A stretch of 64,000 bases of DNA. It comes from Eubacteriaceae bacterium. GTDB taxonomy: Bacteria; Bacillota; Clostridia; Eubacteriales; Anaerofustaceae. Shown in pieces: positions 1 through 8,529 of the stretch; the first letter of the stretch is position 1; every line of letters begins with the position of its first letter. The stretch is taken from the NCBI GenBank assembly GCA_009782515.1, contig WRIY01000012.1, positions 1 through 64,000 of the forward strand, read 5' to 3'. A model generated the notes under the pieces. The model made no database searches and was not told the origin of the DNA. It saw only the letters and a list, made by a program, of their open reading frames with translations. A program made the translations under genes and the position numbers.

Positions 1-38
1 TAATTCGCTTCCCTATTCCTTTTCATTCCAATCAGCTT

Positions 39-91
39 GCTGGCCCGAAAGCCAGCTTTTACATAATATCATCGAGCCCTTTGCCTGTCAA
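39..91 (-). promoter_or_regulatory. SigmaA-type promoter and +1 hairpin reading out of the left edge
   Basis: On the minus strand a TTGACA -35 box (86-91) is separated by exactly 17 bp from a TATTAT -10 box (63-68), close to the sigmaA consensus. Transcription would start near 56 and run leftwards to a gene outside the window. The first transcribed bases form a perfect 6-bp hairpin, GCTGGC/GCCAGC (39-44 with 51-56), which could protect the 5' end or be a short regulatory stem. Read on the plus strand, the same hairpin is followed by TTTT and could weakly terminate. Confidence 0.6.
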
Positions 92-162
92 CTTATTTTT
101 TGCTTTTTTTTGCCGATTGCATTCCTAACTGCTGCAAACACGCGAAGACAAGCTTTTAAAGC

Positions 163-183
163 AAAAAAACCGCATAAAGCGGT
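163..183 (-). terminator. Intrinsic terminator of the bactofilin gene
   Basis: On the minus strand ACCGC and GCGGT pair around a 5-base loop (169-183) and are followed by a run of seven T residues (163-169). It lies about 75 bases past the bactofilin stop codon. Confidence 0.75.
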
Positions 184-258
184 ATTTGCACTAGTTTATT
201 TATAGCATTGGGGCCATCTGTTGCTTGCGCAAATAAGGATGTTCGCCAAGCAAGAGGG

Positions 259-660
259 CTATTCTACAACATTAAGTATTTCGTCGATGCTCGGGTCTTT
301 GGATGATTCTGAAATGATTTTGCAGTTGCCTACGAATATAGCGCCTTCATCTATAATAATGCTCTCTATTTCGGCATCCCCGGACATCTTGCCGGTTGAG
401 AATATTTTAAGCTGTTCACACTGGACATCGCCTTCAATAGTGCCGATTATATGTATATTCGTAGCTTTGCACCGCCCGATGATCAGTGCATTTCTGCCAA
501 CAATTAAGTTGCCTGTAATCGAGATATTGCCGCGTATATTCCCTTCTATTCTTAGAGAGCCTCCAGAAGTTATATCTCCAACCAGCACAATATCACTTGA
601 AATAATGGAGTCTACTTGCTCATAGCTGACTCTGTTTACTGTTTGGACTTTGCTTTTCAT
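259..660 (-). CDS. Bactofilin (polymer-forming cytoskeletal protein)
   Basis: The 133-residue protein is one bactofilin domain. From about residue 25 to 115 it shows the short hydrophobic-glycine periodicity of a right-handed beta-helix (for example GGSLRIEGNIRGNISITGNL). Bactofilins self-assemble without nucleotide into filaments under the membrane and help place cell-wall enzymes; a cytoplasmic-face scaffold role is inferred. The start has an AAGGAG-type site just upstream. A good promoter lies about 80 bases upstream and a terminator follows, so it is probably monocistronic. No peptidase partner is adjacent. Confidence 0.88.
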   Translation of the reverse strand: MKSKVQTVNRVSYEQVDSIISSDIVLVGDITSGGSLRIEGNIRGNISITGNLIVGRNALIIGRCKATNIHIIGTIEGDVQCEQLKIFSTGKMSGDAEIESIIIDEGAIFVGNCKIISESSKDPSIDEILNVVE

Positions 661-1185
661 AAAAAATGCTCCTTAATATTAACGATTGCACCAAGTGCTG
701 GATATATGCGCTAAAGCGCATAAGCCTGATATTATTTTCTATAGCTTGGCAGCTACTGTATTGCAAGAATAGTCATCATTAATTGCCGTTGTTTCTATTA
801 ATTCTAAATTTTTAGCGCTCAGATGTCAATATAAACCATATTGCGACTTGCTTGCCGGATACTTTCCATAAATATTTCGTTTGCGCTGCCCAAGTTTATT
901 TAGAGCATTGCCATTGCGCAGGCATTCTGTAGCGCAACAATAGAATTATAGCATATTCTACATAAAGAAAATATTGCGGCCTGTTACAAAAAAGTGATAA
1001 AAAATTAATCTTGTTTGCAGCATAAGCCTGATGCGCGTGCAGCAATTAATCTTGTTTTATCTTTTATATGCACTCATAATGAATAGGCAATGCATAATGC
1101 ATTAATATGCATTTGCCCTTATCTTGGCATTAAGTTCATTAAGCACGGGGCAAAGCAATATATTTTATAATTGAGAGGTAGCGAG
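661..1185. other. AT-rich divergent intergenic region
   Basis: This 525-bp gap separates the divergent bactofilin and fbp genes. It holds the bactofilin promoter, a 14-bp direct repeat AATTAATCTTGTTT (1003-1016 and 1044-1057) and two copies of CATAAGCCTGAT (719-730 and 1021-1032). No reading frame with a ribosome site and no tRNA-like fold was seen. A convincing fbp promoter could not be picked. Confidence 0.5.
738..766 (-). promoter_or_regulatory. SigmaA-type promoter of the bactofilin gene
   Basis: TTGCAA (-35, 761-766), a 17-bp spacer and TATAGA (-10, 738-743) on the minus strand, giving a leader of about 70 bases. Confidence 0.5.
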
Positions 1186-3159
1186 ATGAGCAGTTTTTAT
1201 GAGGGGTTCGAAGACAGAAAGCTCGAATTCCTGGCTTTGCTTTCAGAGAATTATAAGAACTCGATAGAATGCTCCTCAGAACTGGTCAGATTGCGTGCGC
1301 TGCTTAAACTGCCTAAAGGCACAGAGCACTTTTTATCTGACTTGCATGGCGAATACGACGCTTTTGAGAAGGTTATCAGAACATGCTCTGGCAATATATT
1401 CCGCCGCACGGTTGAAGCCATAGGCCCTGATACGAGGGCAGAATTCCGCTTTGACACAATAGCGGAAGCTGAAGAGTTTTGCGAGATGGTGTACTACCCT
1501 GAAGAAACCCTGGCAAGCTATCACCGCAAGGGAATTGCGTGCCCGGCATTTTATCGCCTGGCAATATTTCGCTTGCTTAAAATATTTGAAGTTTTTGCAC
1601 GCAAATATGCCCAGTCAGCAATTATCGAAAAAATCACGCCACAATTTTCCTTTATCATACGCGAGCTAGTTTTTAAAAACCCAAACCAATCAGACAGAGA
1701 GACATTCTATGCTGAGATCCTGGATGGAATAATTGAGACCGGCTTTGCTGACAGCGTGATAGCCGAATTGTGCGCAGCAATCAAAAAGCTCTGCGTTGAA
1801 AGGCTGCACATCGTTGGAGATATCTTTGATCGAGGCAGGGAGCCTCACTACATCATTGATTCTTTGATAGCATACCATGCTGTGGACATTCAATGGGGAA
1901 ACCATGATATATTATGGCTTGGCGCAGCCGCCGGCAATTTGGCCTGTATAGCAAATGCTGTGCGCATTTGCCTAAGATATGCCAACACAAGCATCCTCGA
2001 AACAGGCTATGGAATTAATTTTTACCCACTGCTCCAATTTGCCGAGGAGCGCTACGAGCTTAGCGTAGAGGAGCTGCAAAGATTCATGCCTATAACAAGC
2101 GATGAAGTTTCCGACATTAAAAGCACAACGCTTGCCAAGATGCACAAAGCTATAAGCATAATCCAGTTTAAGCTGGAAAGCCAGCTAATTAAAAGAAACC
2201 CCGGCTACAATATGGAAAACAGGATGATTCTTGACACTATTGACACTAATAGCTGGACAGCACAGCTTGGCGGCAAGGAATACAAGCTTAACAGCAGGGA
2301 TTTCCCCACAGTGCTCGAGGCAGGCATGCAGCTAACCAGCGAAGAGGCAAGCGTTATTGAGTCGCTTCGCCTGTCATTCACGCTCAGCGAAAAGCTGCAG
2401 CGCCATGCCCAGTTTCTCTTAAGCCATGGCAGCATATACCTTGTTTACAACAAAAACCTTCTTATTCATGCCGGAGTCCCTGTCAACAGGGAAATGGGGC
2501 TGAGTGAAGTAGCTATCGAAGGCCAGATGCTAAAAGGCAAGGAGCTTCTTGACGCCGTGGACCAGCTGGTAAGAAAAGTTTACAGCGATGAGAGCGATGA
2601 GAACAAAGATTTTTATTGGTATTTATGGTGCTCTCCAGAATCCCCGCTTTTTGGCAAAGACAAAATGGCTACTTTCGAGCGCTATTTCTTTGACGACACA
2701 GCTACCCACGCAGAGTCTACCCAGCTGTTTTATGAATTCATCGACGAAGAAGAGCTTGCTGACAGGGTTTTGAGGGAGTTTGGCCTTGAGCCGGGCCGAT
2801 CGCATATAATATGCGGCCACGTGCCGGTAAAAGCTTTTGAGAGTGCAATTAAGGCAAACAGAAAAATCCTTTGCATAGACCTGGGCTATGCCAAAGCATA
2901 CCAGAAGGAAACTGGCGGAGCGGGGTGCTCGCTTATATACAATTCAATTGGCCTGACGCTTATGAAGCTTGAGCCAAAGTACACAAACGGTTTGCTCAGC
3001 TTGTCAAGCACATATGAAAACATTGAGGATCTAGGCATTGAAAACAGGCTGTACGTTGCTGATACAGAGCAGGGAAAGCAGATAAAAAGAGATATTGAAA
3101 ACCTTGAGCTGCTGCTGCAGGCTTACAGAACAGGCAGCTTGCCTGAAAGGGAGCATTAA
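1186..3159 (+). CDS. fbp: Fructose-1,6-bisphosphatase, class III
   Basis: This 657-residue protein matches the large Firmicutes-type class III FBPase, which hydrolyses fructose 1,6-bisphosphate to fructose 6-phosphate in gluconeogenesis. It carries metallophosphatase motifs: FLSDLHGEYDAF near residue 50, GDIFDRG at 211-217, WGNHD near 238, and a late GHVP near 545. The ATG at 1186 is chosen because GAGAGG lies seven bases upstream; an in-frame TTG at 1171 has no such site. It converges on the PKD-protein gene with only 15 bp between stop codons. Confidence 0.95.
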   Translation: MSSFYEGFEDRKLEFLALLSENYKNSIECSSELVRLRALLKLPKGTEHFLSDLHGEYDAFEKVIRTCSGNIFRRTVEAIGPDTRAEFRFDTIAEAEEFCEMVYYPEETLASYHRKGIACPAFYRLAIFRLLKIFEVFARKYAQSAIIEKITPQFSFIIRELVFKNPNQSDRETFYAEILDGIIETGFADSVIAELCAAIKKLCVERLHIVGDIFDRGREPHYIIDSLIAYHAVDIQWGNHDILWLGAAAGNLACIANAVRICLRYANTSILETGYGINFYPLLQFAEERYELSVEELQRFMPITSDEVSDIKSTTLAKMHKAISIIQFKLESQLIKRNPGYNMENRMILDTIDTNSWTAQLGGKEYKLNSRDFPTVLEAGMQLTSEEASVIESLRLSFTLSEKLQRHAQFLLSHGSIYLVYNKNLLIHAGVPVNREMGLSEVAIEGQMLKGKELLDAVDQLVRKVYSDESDENKDFYWYLWCSPESPLFGKDKMATFERYFFDDTATHAESTQLFYEFIDEEELADRVLREFGLEPGRSHIICGHVPVKAFESAIKANRKILCIDLGYAKAYQKETGGAGCSLIYNSIGLTLMKLEPKYTNGLLSLSSTYENIEDLGIENRLYVADTEQGKQIKRDIENLELLLQAYRTGSLPEREH

Positions 3160-3174
3160 AGCCAAGCAAGGCAG

Positions 3175-4770
3175 CTAGCTGGAAGCGCTGCTTTGCATGC
3201 TGCTAAAGCTGAACCAGCAGGCGGCTACCTGGACAATAAAGCCTAAGGCATATATAGCTGTATAGCTGTTGTATGCAACGAAGCTGCTTGTAAAGTCTGA
3301 AGTGGAAAGCGACATGCCTGCAAGCAGCACAAATATCAAAAACTCAACCAGAGACATTTCAAACGCCTTGGTCGGGTTATGCGACTTCATTCGCATAAGA
3401 ATAGTTACTGCCAGCAATAACAGGCTCGCAGCCAATATTGCAATGTTAATGACTGCTGCATGGCCTATGGCGCTTACAGGCCCTAAAATGCTTTCAGGCG
3501 GCTGTACAGGGAAGCCTGATGGCAGAGCCAATATATCTGCTGCCGGAGTTAGGATTGTAATCTCCGGCTCGTCCCCTTCATCCAGGGAGTCCAGGCTTAC
3601 AATCGCATGCAAGTAGACTTTGTCGTTTTGGCTTGATATAGTTGCTTTTATCTGATAAAGCCCTGTCTGGGCATATGAGTGGACAGCAGTGTTTTCAGTT
3701 CCCTCTTCTGTTGTGCCGTCACCGAAATCCCATATGTATTCAAATGCTCCATGGCAGGCTTTTCCATCAATAGCATGCTCGTCCATGTCCAGTGTAAATT
3801 TCGTGCCGTCTTCTGTGTTTACAGCAGCCAGTCCGGGGGATTGGCTATAAGCAGGCAGTATTGCCACAGAAAGCTCAGCTTCAAGCTGCCCGTCGCTTCC
3901 GTAAATGTATACTATATGATCCCCGGCTGATAAAGTCCCTATTGCCTCTTCAGAGGTTCTTTTCGTGCATTCTACGCTGTATTTCATTCCGGCGTCGATG
4001 CTGTACTCATACGACCATTTTTCGTTCGCGCCCTTCTGCATGTCAACGGCATTTATCTTTATGATCTCCATATTGCAGGCTTGCTTGGCGCTAAGCGTGA
4101 ACTCTTTTGCAACCATTGGCGGTATGCCAAATGCGCTTTCAGCAGTAAAAGTCTCTGACATCCCATTGTTTTGGGCTGTTAGCTTAAGGGTAGCGTCAAA
4201 GCTGCTTACGCCGAAGCTGTATGTATGCTCAGGGCTTGCAGATGAGGATGTTTCCCCATCGCTAAACTTCCAGCTGTACTCAAGCTCTGTTCTTGAGCAA
4301 TGCTTGGATACATTTATTGAGTACTTTACAGTATATGGATCATCTTCATTCTCTTCCATCTTGATATCGCCAATAGTGGCTGATTTTGACACTGTCAGTT
4401 TGGCTACGGGGGGCTCAAATATATCAAAGCCGTCTATTGTAATAAGCCTGAATGTAAATGTGCCTGTTTTAGTAGGCTTAATTGTAATGATAGACTGGTT
4501 TGAGTTTGCTGAAACGGGGACTACTACATTCCTTCCTTCAAAAGGGTTATAGTATTCAAAGTCCCAGGGCTTGTTGGCATATGACGGGTTTGCTATAACA
4601 AGGTCAACAGACTCCAGCATGCAAATGTTGGAATTGTTGAAATAGAATTGAGGCGTATTAATAGAGCCGCCCTGCACAGGGGAAGCCTGAAATATGCTGC
4701 ATAAGGCAACTATTACGGCAAAATACAAGGTATTAGTATATATCCAATCTTTACTAAACATTTTTTTCAT
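3175..4770 (-). CDS. PKD-domain membrane-anchored surface protein
   Basis: The 531-residue protein has an N-terminal signal or anchor (about 13-33), then a long exported region with at least two PKD-like modules: WKFSDGE...HTYSFG near 165-190 and WDFGDGTTEEG...HSYAQTG near 344-375. It ends with three hydrophobic segments (about 434-456, 467-485, 499-520), so the C terminus is embedded in the membrane. PKD domains usually mediate extracellular protein or polymer contacts. No catalytic domain is visible and the function is unknown. A TTGACA-17-TAGAGT promoter precedes it; it looks monocistronic. The combination of PKD repeats with a multi-pass C terminus is unusual. Confidence 0.75.
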   Translation of the reverse strand: MKKMFSKDWIYTNTLYFAVIVALCSIFQASPVQGGSINTPQFYFNNSNICMLESVDLVIANPSYANKPWDFEYYNPFEGRNVVVPVSANSNQSIITIKPTKTGTFTFRLITIDGFDIFEPPVAKLTVSKSATIGDIKMEENEDDPYTVKYSINVSKHCSRTELEYSWKFSDGETSSSASPEHTYSFGVSSFDATLKLTAQNNGMSETFTAESAFGIPPMVAKEFTLSAKQACNMEIIKINAVDMQKGANEKWSYEYSIDAGMKYSVECTKRTSEEAIGTLSAGDHIVYIYGSDGQLEAELSVAILPAYSQSPGLAAVNTEDGTKFTLDMDEHAIDGKACHGAFEYIWDFGDGTTEEGTENTAVHSYAQTGLYQIKATISSQNDKVYLHAIVSLDSLDEGDEPEITILTPAADILALPSGFPVQPPESILGPVSAIGHAAVINIAILAASLLLLAVTILMRMKSHNPTKAFEMSLVEFLIFVLLAGMSLSTSDFTSSFVAYNSYTAIYALGFIVQVAACWFSFSSMQSSASS

Positions 4771-4813
4771 GCTTTATGCCTAAATATTATATTAATTGTA
4801 AATAGCTATTTCA

Positions 4814-4842
4814 ACTCTAGCATAATTAGACAATAGTGTCAA
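4814..4842 (-). promoter_or_regulatory. SigmaA-type promoter of the PKD-protein gene
   Basis: Minus-strand TTGACA (4837-4842), 17-bp spacer, TAGAGT (4814-4819). The start codon is about 45 bases beyond the -10 box. Confidence 0.5.
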
Positions 4843-5023
4843 GATTCGCGCCCGGCATTGTCGGCACCCATGCCATCTTAAGGAAATATGCACAAATATA
4901 TTCGCCCCTGGCGCTGATCCTATGTGCTTAAGGCCGAAATGCAGATAAAATATATATAGAGCGCTTATTGCCGGGATTGCGCATAAAAAGCGCCAACCAA
5001 AACAGCACAAGGGGAGATTGCGG

Positions 5024-5872
5024 ATGGATTGTGAACGCGGGGAAAATGGCAGCACTGAATTCGGCACTCTTTATATAATAGCAACACCAATAGGAAACTT
5101 GGGCGATATTACATACCGCGCAATTGAGACACTGAAATTAGTGGATCTCGTTTACTGCGAAGACACTAGGGTCTCATCCAAGCTGCTAAACCACTATGGC
5201 ATTAAAAAAAAGCTTGTTTCAAACAACAAGGACAACGAATCAAGCCGTGCGAGCGCAGCGCTCAGCGAACTGAAAGCAGGCAGCAGCATTGCCCTGATTA
5301 GCGATGCAGGAACCCCTTTACTAAACGATCCTGGCGGCGTGCTGGCCAGGCTGGCATTAGAGAACGGGATTCAGGCAGTTTTCCTGCCCGGGCCAAGCGC
5401 AATCATTGCTGCTTATGTCTACTCTGCTTTTGCATCCAGCGATTTTTACTTTGGGGGATTTTTGCCCAAGAAGCCCAATGACATAAAAAAAGCTTTCGCT
5501 AAAGCAGACAGCCTTGAATGCCCCAGCATATGGTTTGCCACTGCAAGCACAATTCAAAGCGCCCTTGAAGCCGTTGACAGCTTGTATGCACATCGAATTG
5601 TATGCGTGTGCCGGGAAATGACAAAAATGTATGAGCAAAATCTTTGGGGGACTGCAAAAGAGGTTCTCGCCCAGTTAACGCTAAAAGGCGAATTTGTGCT
5701 CGTGCTGTCTGAAATGAAGCTTGAAAAAGAAGCATTGCCGGCTCCTGAGGAGCTGCAGGAAGAGATCAAAGAGCTTATGGCAACTACTGAAATGGATGCG
5801 ATAAAAAAACTCGCTAAAAAATATGGAGTTGGCAAATCGTCTGTGTACAGCTTGCTGAAGAAAAACGAGTGA
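5024..5872 (+). CDS. rsmI: 16S rRNA (cytidine-1402-2'-O)-methyltransferase RsmI
   Basis: A 282-residue SAM-dependent tetrapyrrole-methylase-fold enzyme. It shows the RsmI signatures YIIATPIGNLGDI, YCEDTR, ISDAGTPLLNDPG and FLPGPSA in order, with a short helical C terminus. RsmI methylates the ribose of C1402 in the decoding centre of 16S rRNA; the base-modifying partner RsmH lies elsewhere in this window (43467-44402). The ATG at 5024 is chosen because GGGGAG sits seven bases upstream; the in-frame TTG at 5018 overlaps that spacing. A strong terminator follows and no operon partner is seen. Confidence 0.95.
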   Translation: MDCERGENGSTEFGTLYIIATPIGNLGDITYRAIETLKLVDLVYCEDTRVSSKLLNHYGIKKKLVSNNKDNESSRASAALSELKAGSSIALISDAGTPLLNDPGGVLARLALENGIQAVFLPGPSAIIAAYVYSAFASSDFYFGGFLPKKPNDIKKAFAKADSLECPSIWFATASTIQSALEAVDSLYAHRIVCVCREMTKMYEQNLWGTAKEVLAQLTLKGEFVLVLSEMKLEKEALPAPEELQEEIKELMATTEMDAIKKLAKKYGVGKSSVYSLLKKNE

Positions 5873-5970
5873 AACCCAAGCGTAGGCATGCTCCTTAAGA
5901 ATTGCCGGCAAATGGAATGCGCCATACAGAGAATTTGGATAGCTGAGCCGAAATGCATTCTTTTTTGGCT

Positions 5971-5996
5971 GGCTTGATATAGGCAAGCCTTTTTTT
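5971..5996 (+). terminator. Intrinsic terminator of rsmI
   Basis: GGCTTG (5971-5976) and CAAGCC (5984-5989) form a perfect 6-bp stem with a 7-base loop, followed by seven T residues. Confidence 0.8.
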
Positions 5997-6011
5997 ATCG
6001 GCCAAAAGGAA

Positions 6012-6035
6012 CCAGGCCGGCAGCTGCCGGCCTGG
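6012..6035. terminator. 24-bp perfect palindrome, probable minus-strand terminator hairpin
   Basis: A perfect 24-bp palindrome centred on AGCT. It lies 27 bases past the stop codon of the minus-strand membrane-protein gene and is followed on that strand by TTCCTTTT. It probably ends that transcript; the T run is imperfect. Confidence 0.55.
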
Positions 6036-6061
6036 CAATATGAATGCGAATTTAATTTTAA

Positions 6062-6586
6062 CTATCTTGACTGCATTGAAAGCACGAACATTACTGCTCC
6101 TACTCCAAGGCAAGCTAGTAGAATGACGATGAAAGCAAATGTGAATAGCGACTGGATGAAACCGGCGATCCTTCGAATGGCTGATGAGCCGCTGCTATCT
6201 TCATATATTGATCCCAAGCGATGAATCCTCTGGCATGCAAGAGTTACTGATCCTGTTATAACAAAAGCGCATCCGAGCAGCGTGTATACTTCATCGACTG
6301 AAGCCATAACCATTGTTGCCGAGCGCTTCACCAGGAAAAAGGAAGCTAATGCAATTGCCACGACAGACAAGCCGATGATAGCTATATCGGCCTTTCCTGC
6401 ACGCAAAGCCATTGAGGCGAAGCTTTCGTGTGAACCCCTCTGATTAGAGCTTTCCTGGCTATGCTCATTAGAGCTGCCATTGTATTGCTGGCTTTGCCTG
6501 TTATTGCCGGGCCTATTTATTCTTTGGCGATCAGAGTATGAAAGCTTGCTTGAGCTGCTCTCTCGCCTGAAAGGGTTGGTTGACAT
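6062..6586 (-). CDS. Hypothetical membrane protein with disordered N terminus
   Basis: The protein has 174 residues. The first 60 or so are Ser/Asn/Gln/Arg-rich and probably disordered; they are followed by hydrophobic segments near 68-86, 97-118 and 143-168. No family was recognised. The start is supported by a strong GAGGGAGG site five bases upstream and an extended -10 promoter. With fewer than 30 bases between promoter and start codon it should be well expressed. A possible role at the membrane is inference only. Confidence 0.65.
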   Translation of the reverse strand: MSTNPFRRESSSSKLSYSDRQRINRPGNNRQSQQYNGSSNEHSQESSNQRGSHESFASMALRAGKADIAIIGLSVVAIALASFFLVKRSATMVMASVDEVYTLLGCAFVITGSVTLACQRIHRLGSIYEDSSGSSAIRRIAGFIQSLFTFAFIVILLACLGVGAVMFVLSMQSR

Positions 6587-6624
6587 AAATGCCTCCCTCT
6601 TTGCACTGTTTCATGCTTAGGGTG

Positions 6625-6633
6625 ATTATATCA
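6625..6633 (-). promoter_or_regulatory. Extended -10 promoter of the 174-residue membrane protein gene
   Basis: TATAAT (6625-6630) preceded by TG at the extended -10 position on the minus strand. No good -35 was found. Confidence 0.45.
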
Positions 6634-6925
6634 TATTTTCTGCAAAAATCGTTTTTTTATCAGGAATATATAGCGAAGATGCATATTAGGCAAATAACTG
6701 CATTTTGCGAAGCGTTTTTTGGCAAATAGCACACATATAGGTTTATTCCAATAATAAGCGGCCAACACGGCCTTTGCGCTTGCCTTCATTCGCTGTTTAT
6801 ACTATCGCTATAGAATGCTATTAAGAAATCGTAACTGCTATATAAGCCGCCTTAAGGCTGTGCTTAAATAAATTATGTCTAAACCCTAAAATCTAGTTAC
6901 TGTTTGTGTGTAATGATTTTTTGAT
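6634..6925. other. Divergent AT-rich spacer, no gene seen
   Basis: About 290 bases between two divergent membrane-protein genes. A TACAAT hexamer at 6930-6935 could be a -10 box for the rightward gene, in which case translation would start at the later ATG at 6971. No RNA structure stood out. Confidence 0.35.
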
Positions 6926-8473
6926 ATGTTACAATATAGAAACAACATCAAAAGTGGTTTTCGTGGTTTTATGAAGTATAGAGTTTTCAAACACAGCAAA
7001 TCAACTGCAGTTATGCTCATGACACTGGTTTCAGTAATGGACTGCGCTTTTTTTGTGGCAACAAGGATTGAATACAAGCTTCCTGGATTTTGTTACCTGT
7101 CTTTGATATTATTGGTATGGTGTGTTTTTTATGTTTCTGAGGCCCAAGCGACAGAAAGGCTTTCGTTTTATTGCGCAGCCAGCTTGTGCTCTCTGGCTAT
7201 AGGGATTAACTGCTATGTTTTGCTTTCCGGCACAATGAGCAGCAGGGATTTGCGCGTTGCGCTGTCTATTGCAGCGTTTATCGCAGCAGTTCTGTGTTCG
7301 GCAAGAGTGTATAAATACTACTTGGCAAGCGCATCAATTGCATCAGTAGGGTTTACATACCAAGATTATAAGAATGCTTGCAGAAACACATGGTTTCGAA
7401 CTCTTTCAGAAAACGTAAATAATCAGGGAATACTAACAAAAATACTAAGAATTTCGCTTTTGAGCCTTTGCACGTTTAGAGGCTCATATGTTTTTTTCAG
7501 GATTGTCTTTTACGGGAATTTTTACAGCGATTATCAAAGTGCAGCGATAAGCCTGTGCATGATCTTGTTTGGCGCATTGTTCTTTTATTGCGGACTGAAA
7601 TATTCATTGCTTATAACAGGCTTAGCCTTTACATGCAGCTACATCGCCCAAGTTGCAGCTTATGTTATACGGCAGCGCTTAGTGCTTAGCCCTACCAACC
7701 CTAATGCCATGCTTGCCTGCTGCTTTGTATTAGTGCTTGGCACTGTGGGCTGCGCAGCATGGAGGCTGATACGCTGGGAATTGTTTTACTCGAACGTGCA
7801 AGTGTTTGAGCGTGAAGGAAACAGCGTTGCCATCGATCTTTTTTTAAGCGAATTTTCGCCGATAAACGGCTTAAGCCAGCTGGCTATGTATTCTGTATCA
7901 TTCGACAGCTTGCATACAATGCTGCAGTTCCTAAAGCTAATGCTAAATGCATGCTACTCGTCAACAAGCATATTGGCAGGCTATTTCTCAGACTCGGCAT
8001 GCAGCTCAATTGATTTTTATGTTTACACTAACTGTACTGAGGAGCTTACGAAAAAGATTAGAAAAACAGCTATTGGCGATGGCATCGCAATTGAGTCTAT
8101 TTCAGTTAAAGAGGATCCTCTGTGGGAGAAGTATAAAGAGCTTTACCCAAATGAAAATGAGCTGGTTTCCCTAAAAAACAGAAACCAGATAGAAAAGCTC
8201 TACAAAAAGGGCATAAACCCGCACAGGCAATATGATGTTTACTTTCAAGTCAGCTTTGAGAGCAAAGAGTCCCCGCTTGTTTTCGAAAAGGAAGTAGAGC
8301 ATTTGGGCCTGTCGCTGTCTGTTGCATACTTTCTTGAGAGCAAAGGCTGCTATTGTGGCTATTATGGGATAAAAACATATATCACGCACCGCAGAATAGA
8401 GTATTTGTCAGGGTGCATTAAAGAATCCGCTGACAGTTTTGGCGCTTGCTTCAGCGGAGAATGGCAGCTCTGA
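6926..8473 (+). CDS. Multi-pass membrane protein with C-terminal DUF695/RraB-like domain
   Basis: The 515-residue product has roughly seven hydrophobic segments in its first 280 residues, then a soluble C-terminal half. Residues around 380-445 (WEKYKELYPNENE, then KNRNQIEKLYKKG) match my recollection of DUF695. The last 70 residues (VEHLGLSLSVAYFLESKG...SFGACFSGEW) resemble an RraB-type alpha/beta domain. RraB modulates RNase E in proteobacteria; which RNase or other partner this one has is unknown. Neither candidate start (6926, or ATG 6971) has a clear ribosome site. It ends at a convergent terminator. Domain assignment is from memory of the families. Confidence 0.6.
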   Translation: MLQYRNNIKSGFRGFMKYRVFKHSKSTAVMLMTLVSVMDCAFFVATRIEYKLPGFCYLSLILLVWCVFYVSEAQATERLSFYCAASLCSLAIGINCYVLLSGTMSSRDLRVALSIAAFIAAVLCSARVYKYYLASASIASVGFTYQDYKNACRNTWFRTLSENVNNQGILTKILRISLLSLCTFRGSYVFFRIVFYGNFYSDYQSAAISLCMILFGALFFYCGLKYSLLITGLAFTCSYIAQVAAYVIRQRLVLSPTNPNAMLACCFVLVLGTVGCAAWRLIRWELFYSNVQVFEREGNSVAIDLFLSEFSPINGLSQLAMYSVSFDSLHTMLQFLKLMLNACYSSTSILAGYFSDSACSSIDFYVYTNCTEELTKKIRKTAIGDGIAIESISVKEDPLWEKYKELYPNENELVSLKNRNQIEKLYKKGINPHRQYDVYFQVSFESKESPLVFEKEVEHLGLSLSVAYFLESKGCYCGYYGIKTYITHRRIEYLSGCIKESADSFGACFSGEWQL

Positions 8474-8488
8474 GCGGCAAAAAGCCTC

Positions 8489-8514
8489 GGGCAGCCTGCA
8501 CTGCGCCTTTTTTT
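8489..8514. terminator. Convergent terminator
   Basis: An imperfect stem around GCAG/CTGC (8489-8507) is followed by seven T residues on the plus strand. It lies between converging genes; minus-strand use is possible but has a shorter T run. Confidence 0.5.
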
Positions 8515-8529
8515 ATTGCAGCCGCTTAT

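Noticed and set aside
221-625. 134-residue plus-strand frame antisense to bactofilin
   Set aside because: Shadow of a clear bactofilin gene on the other strand, with unlikely composition.
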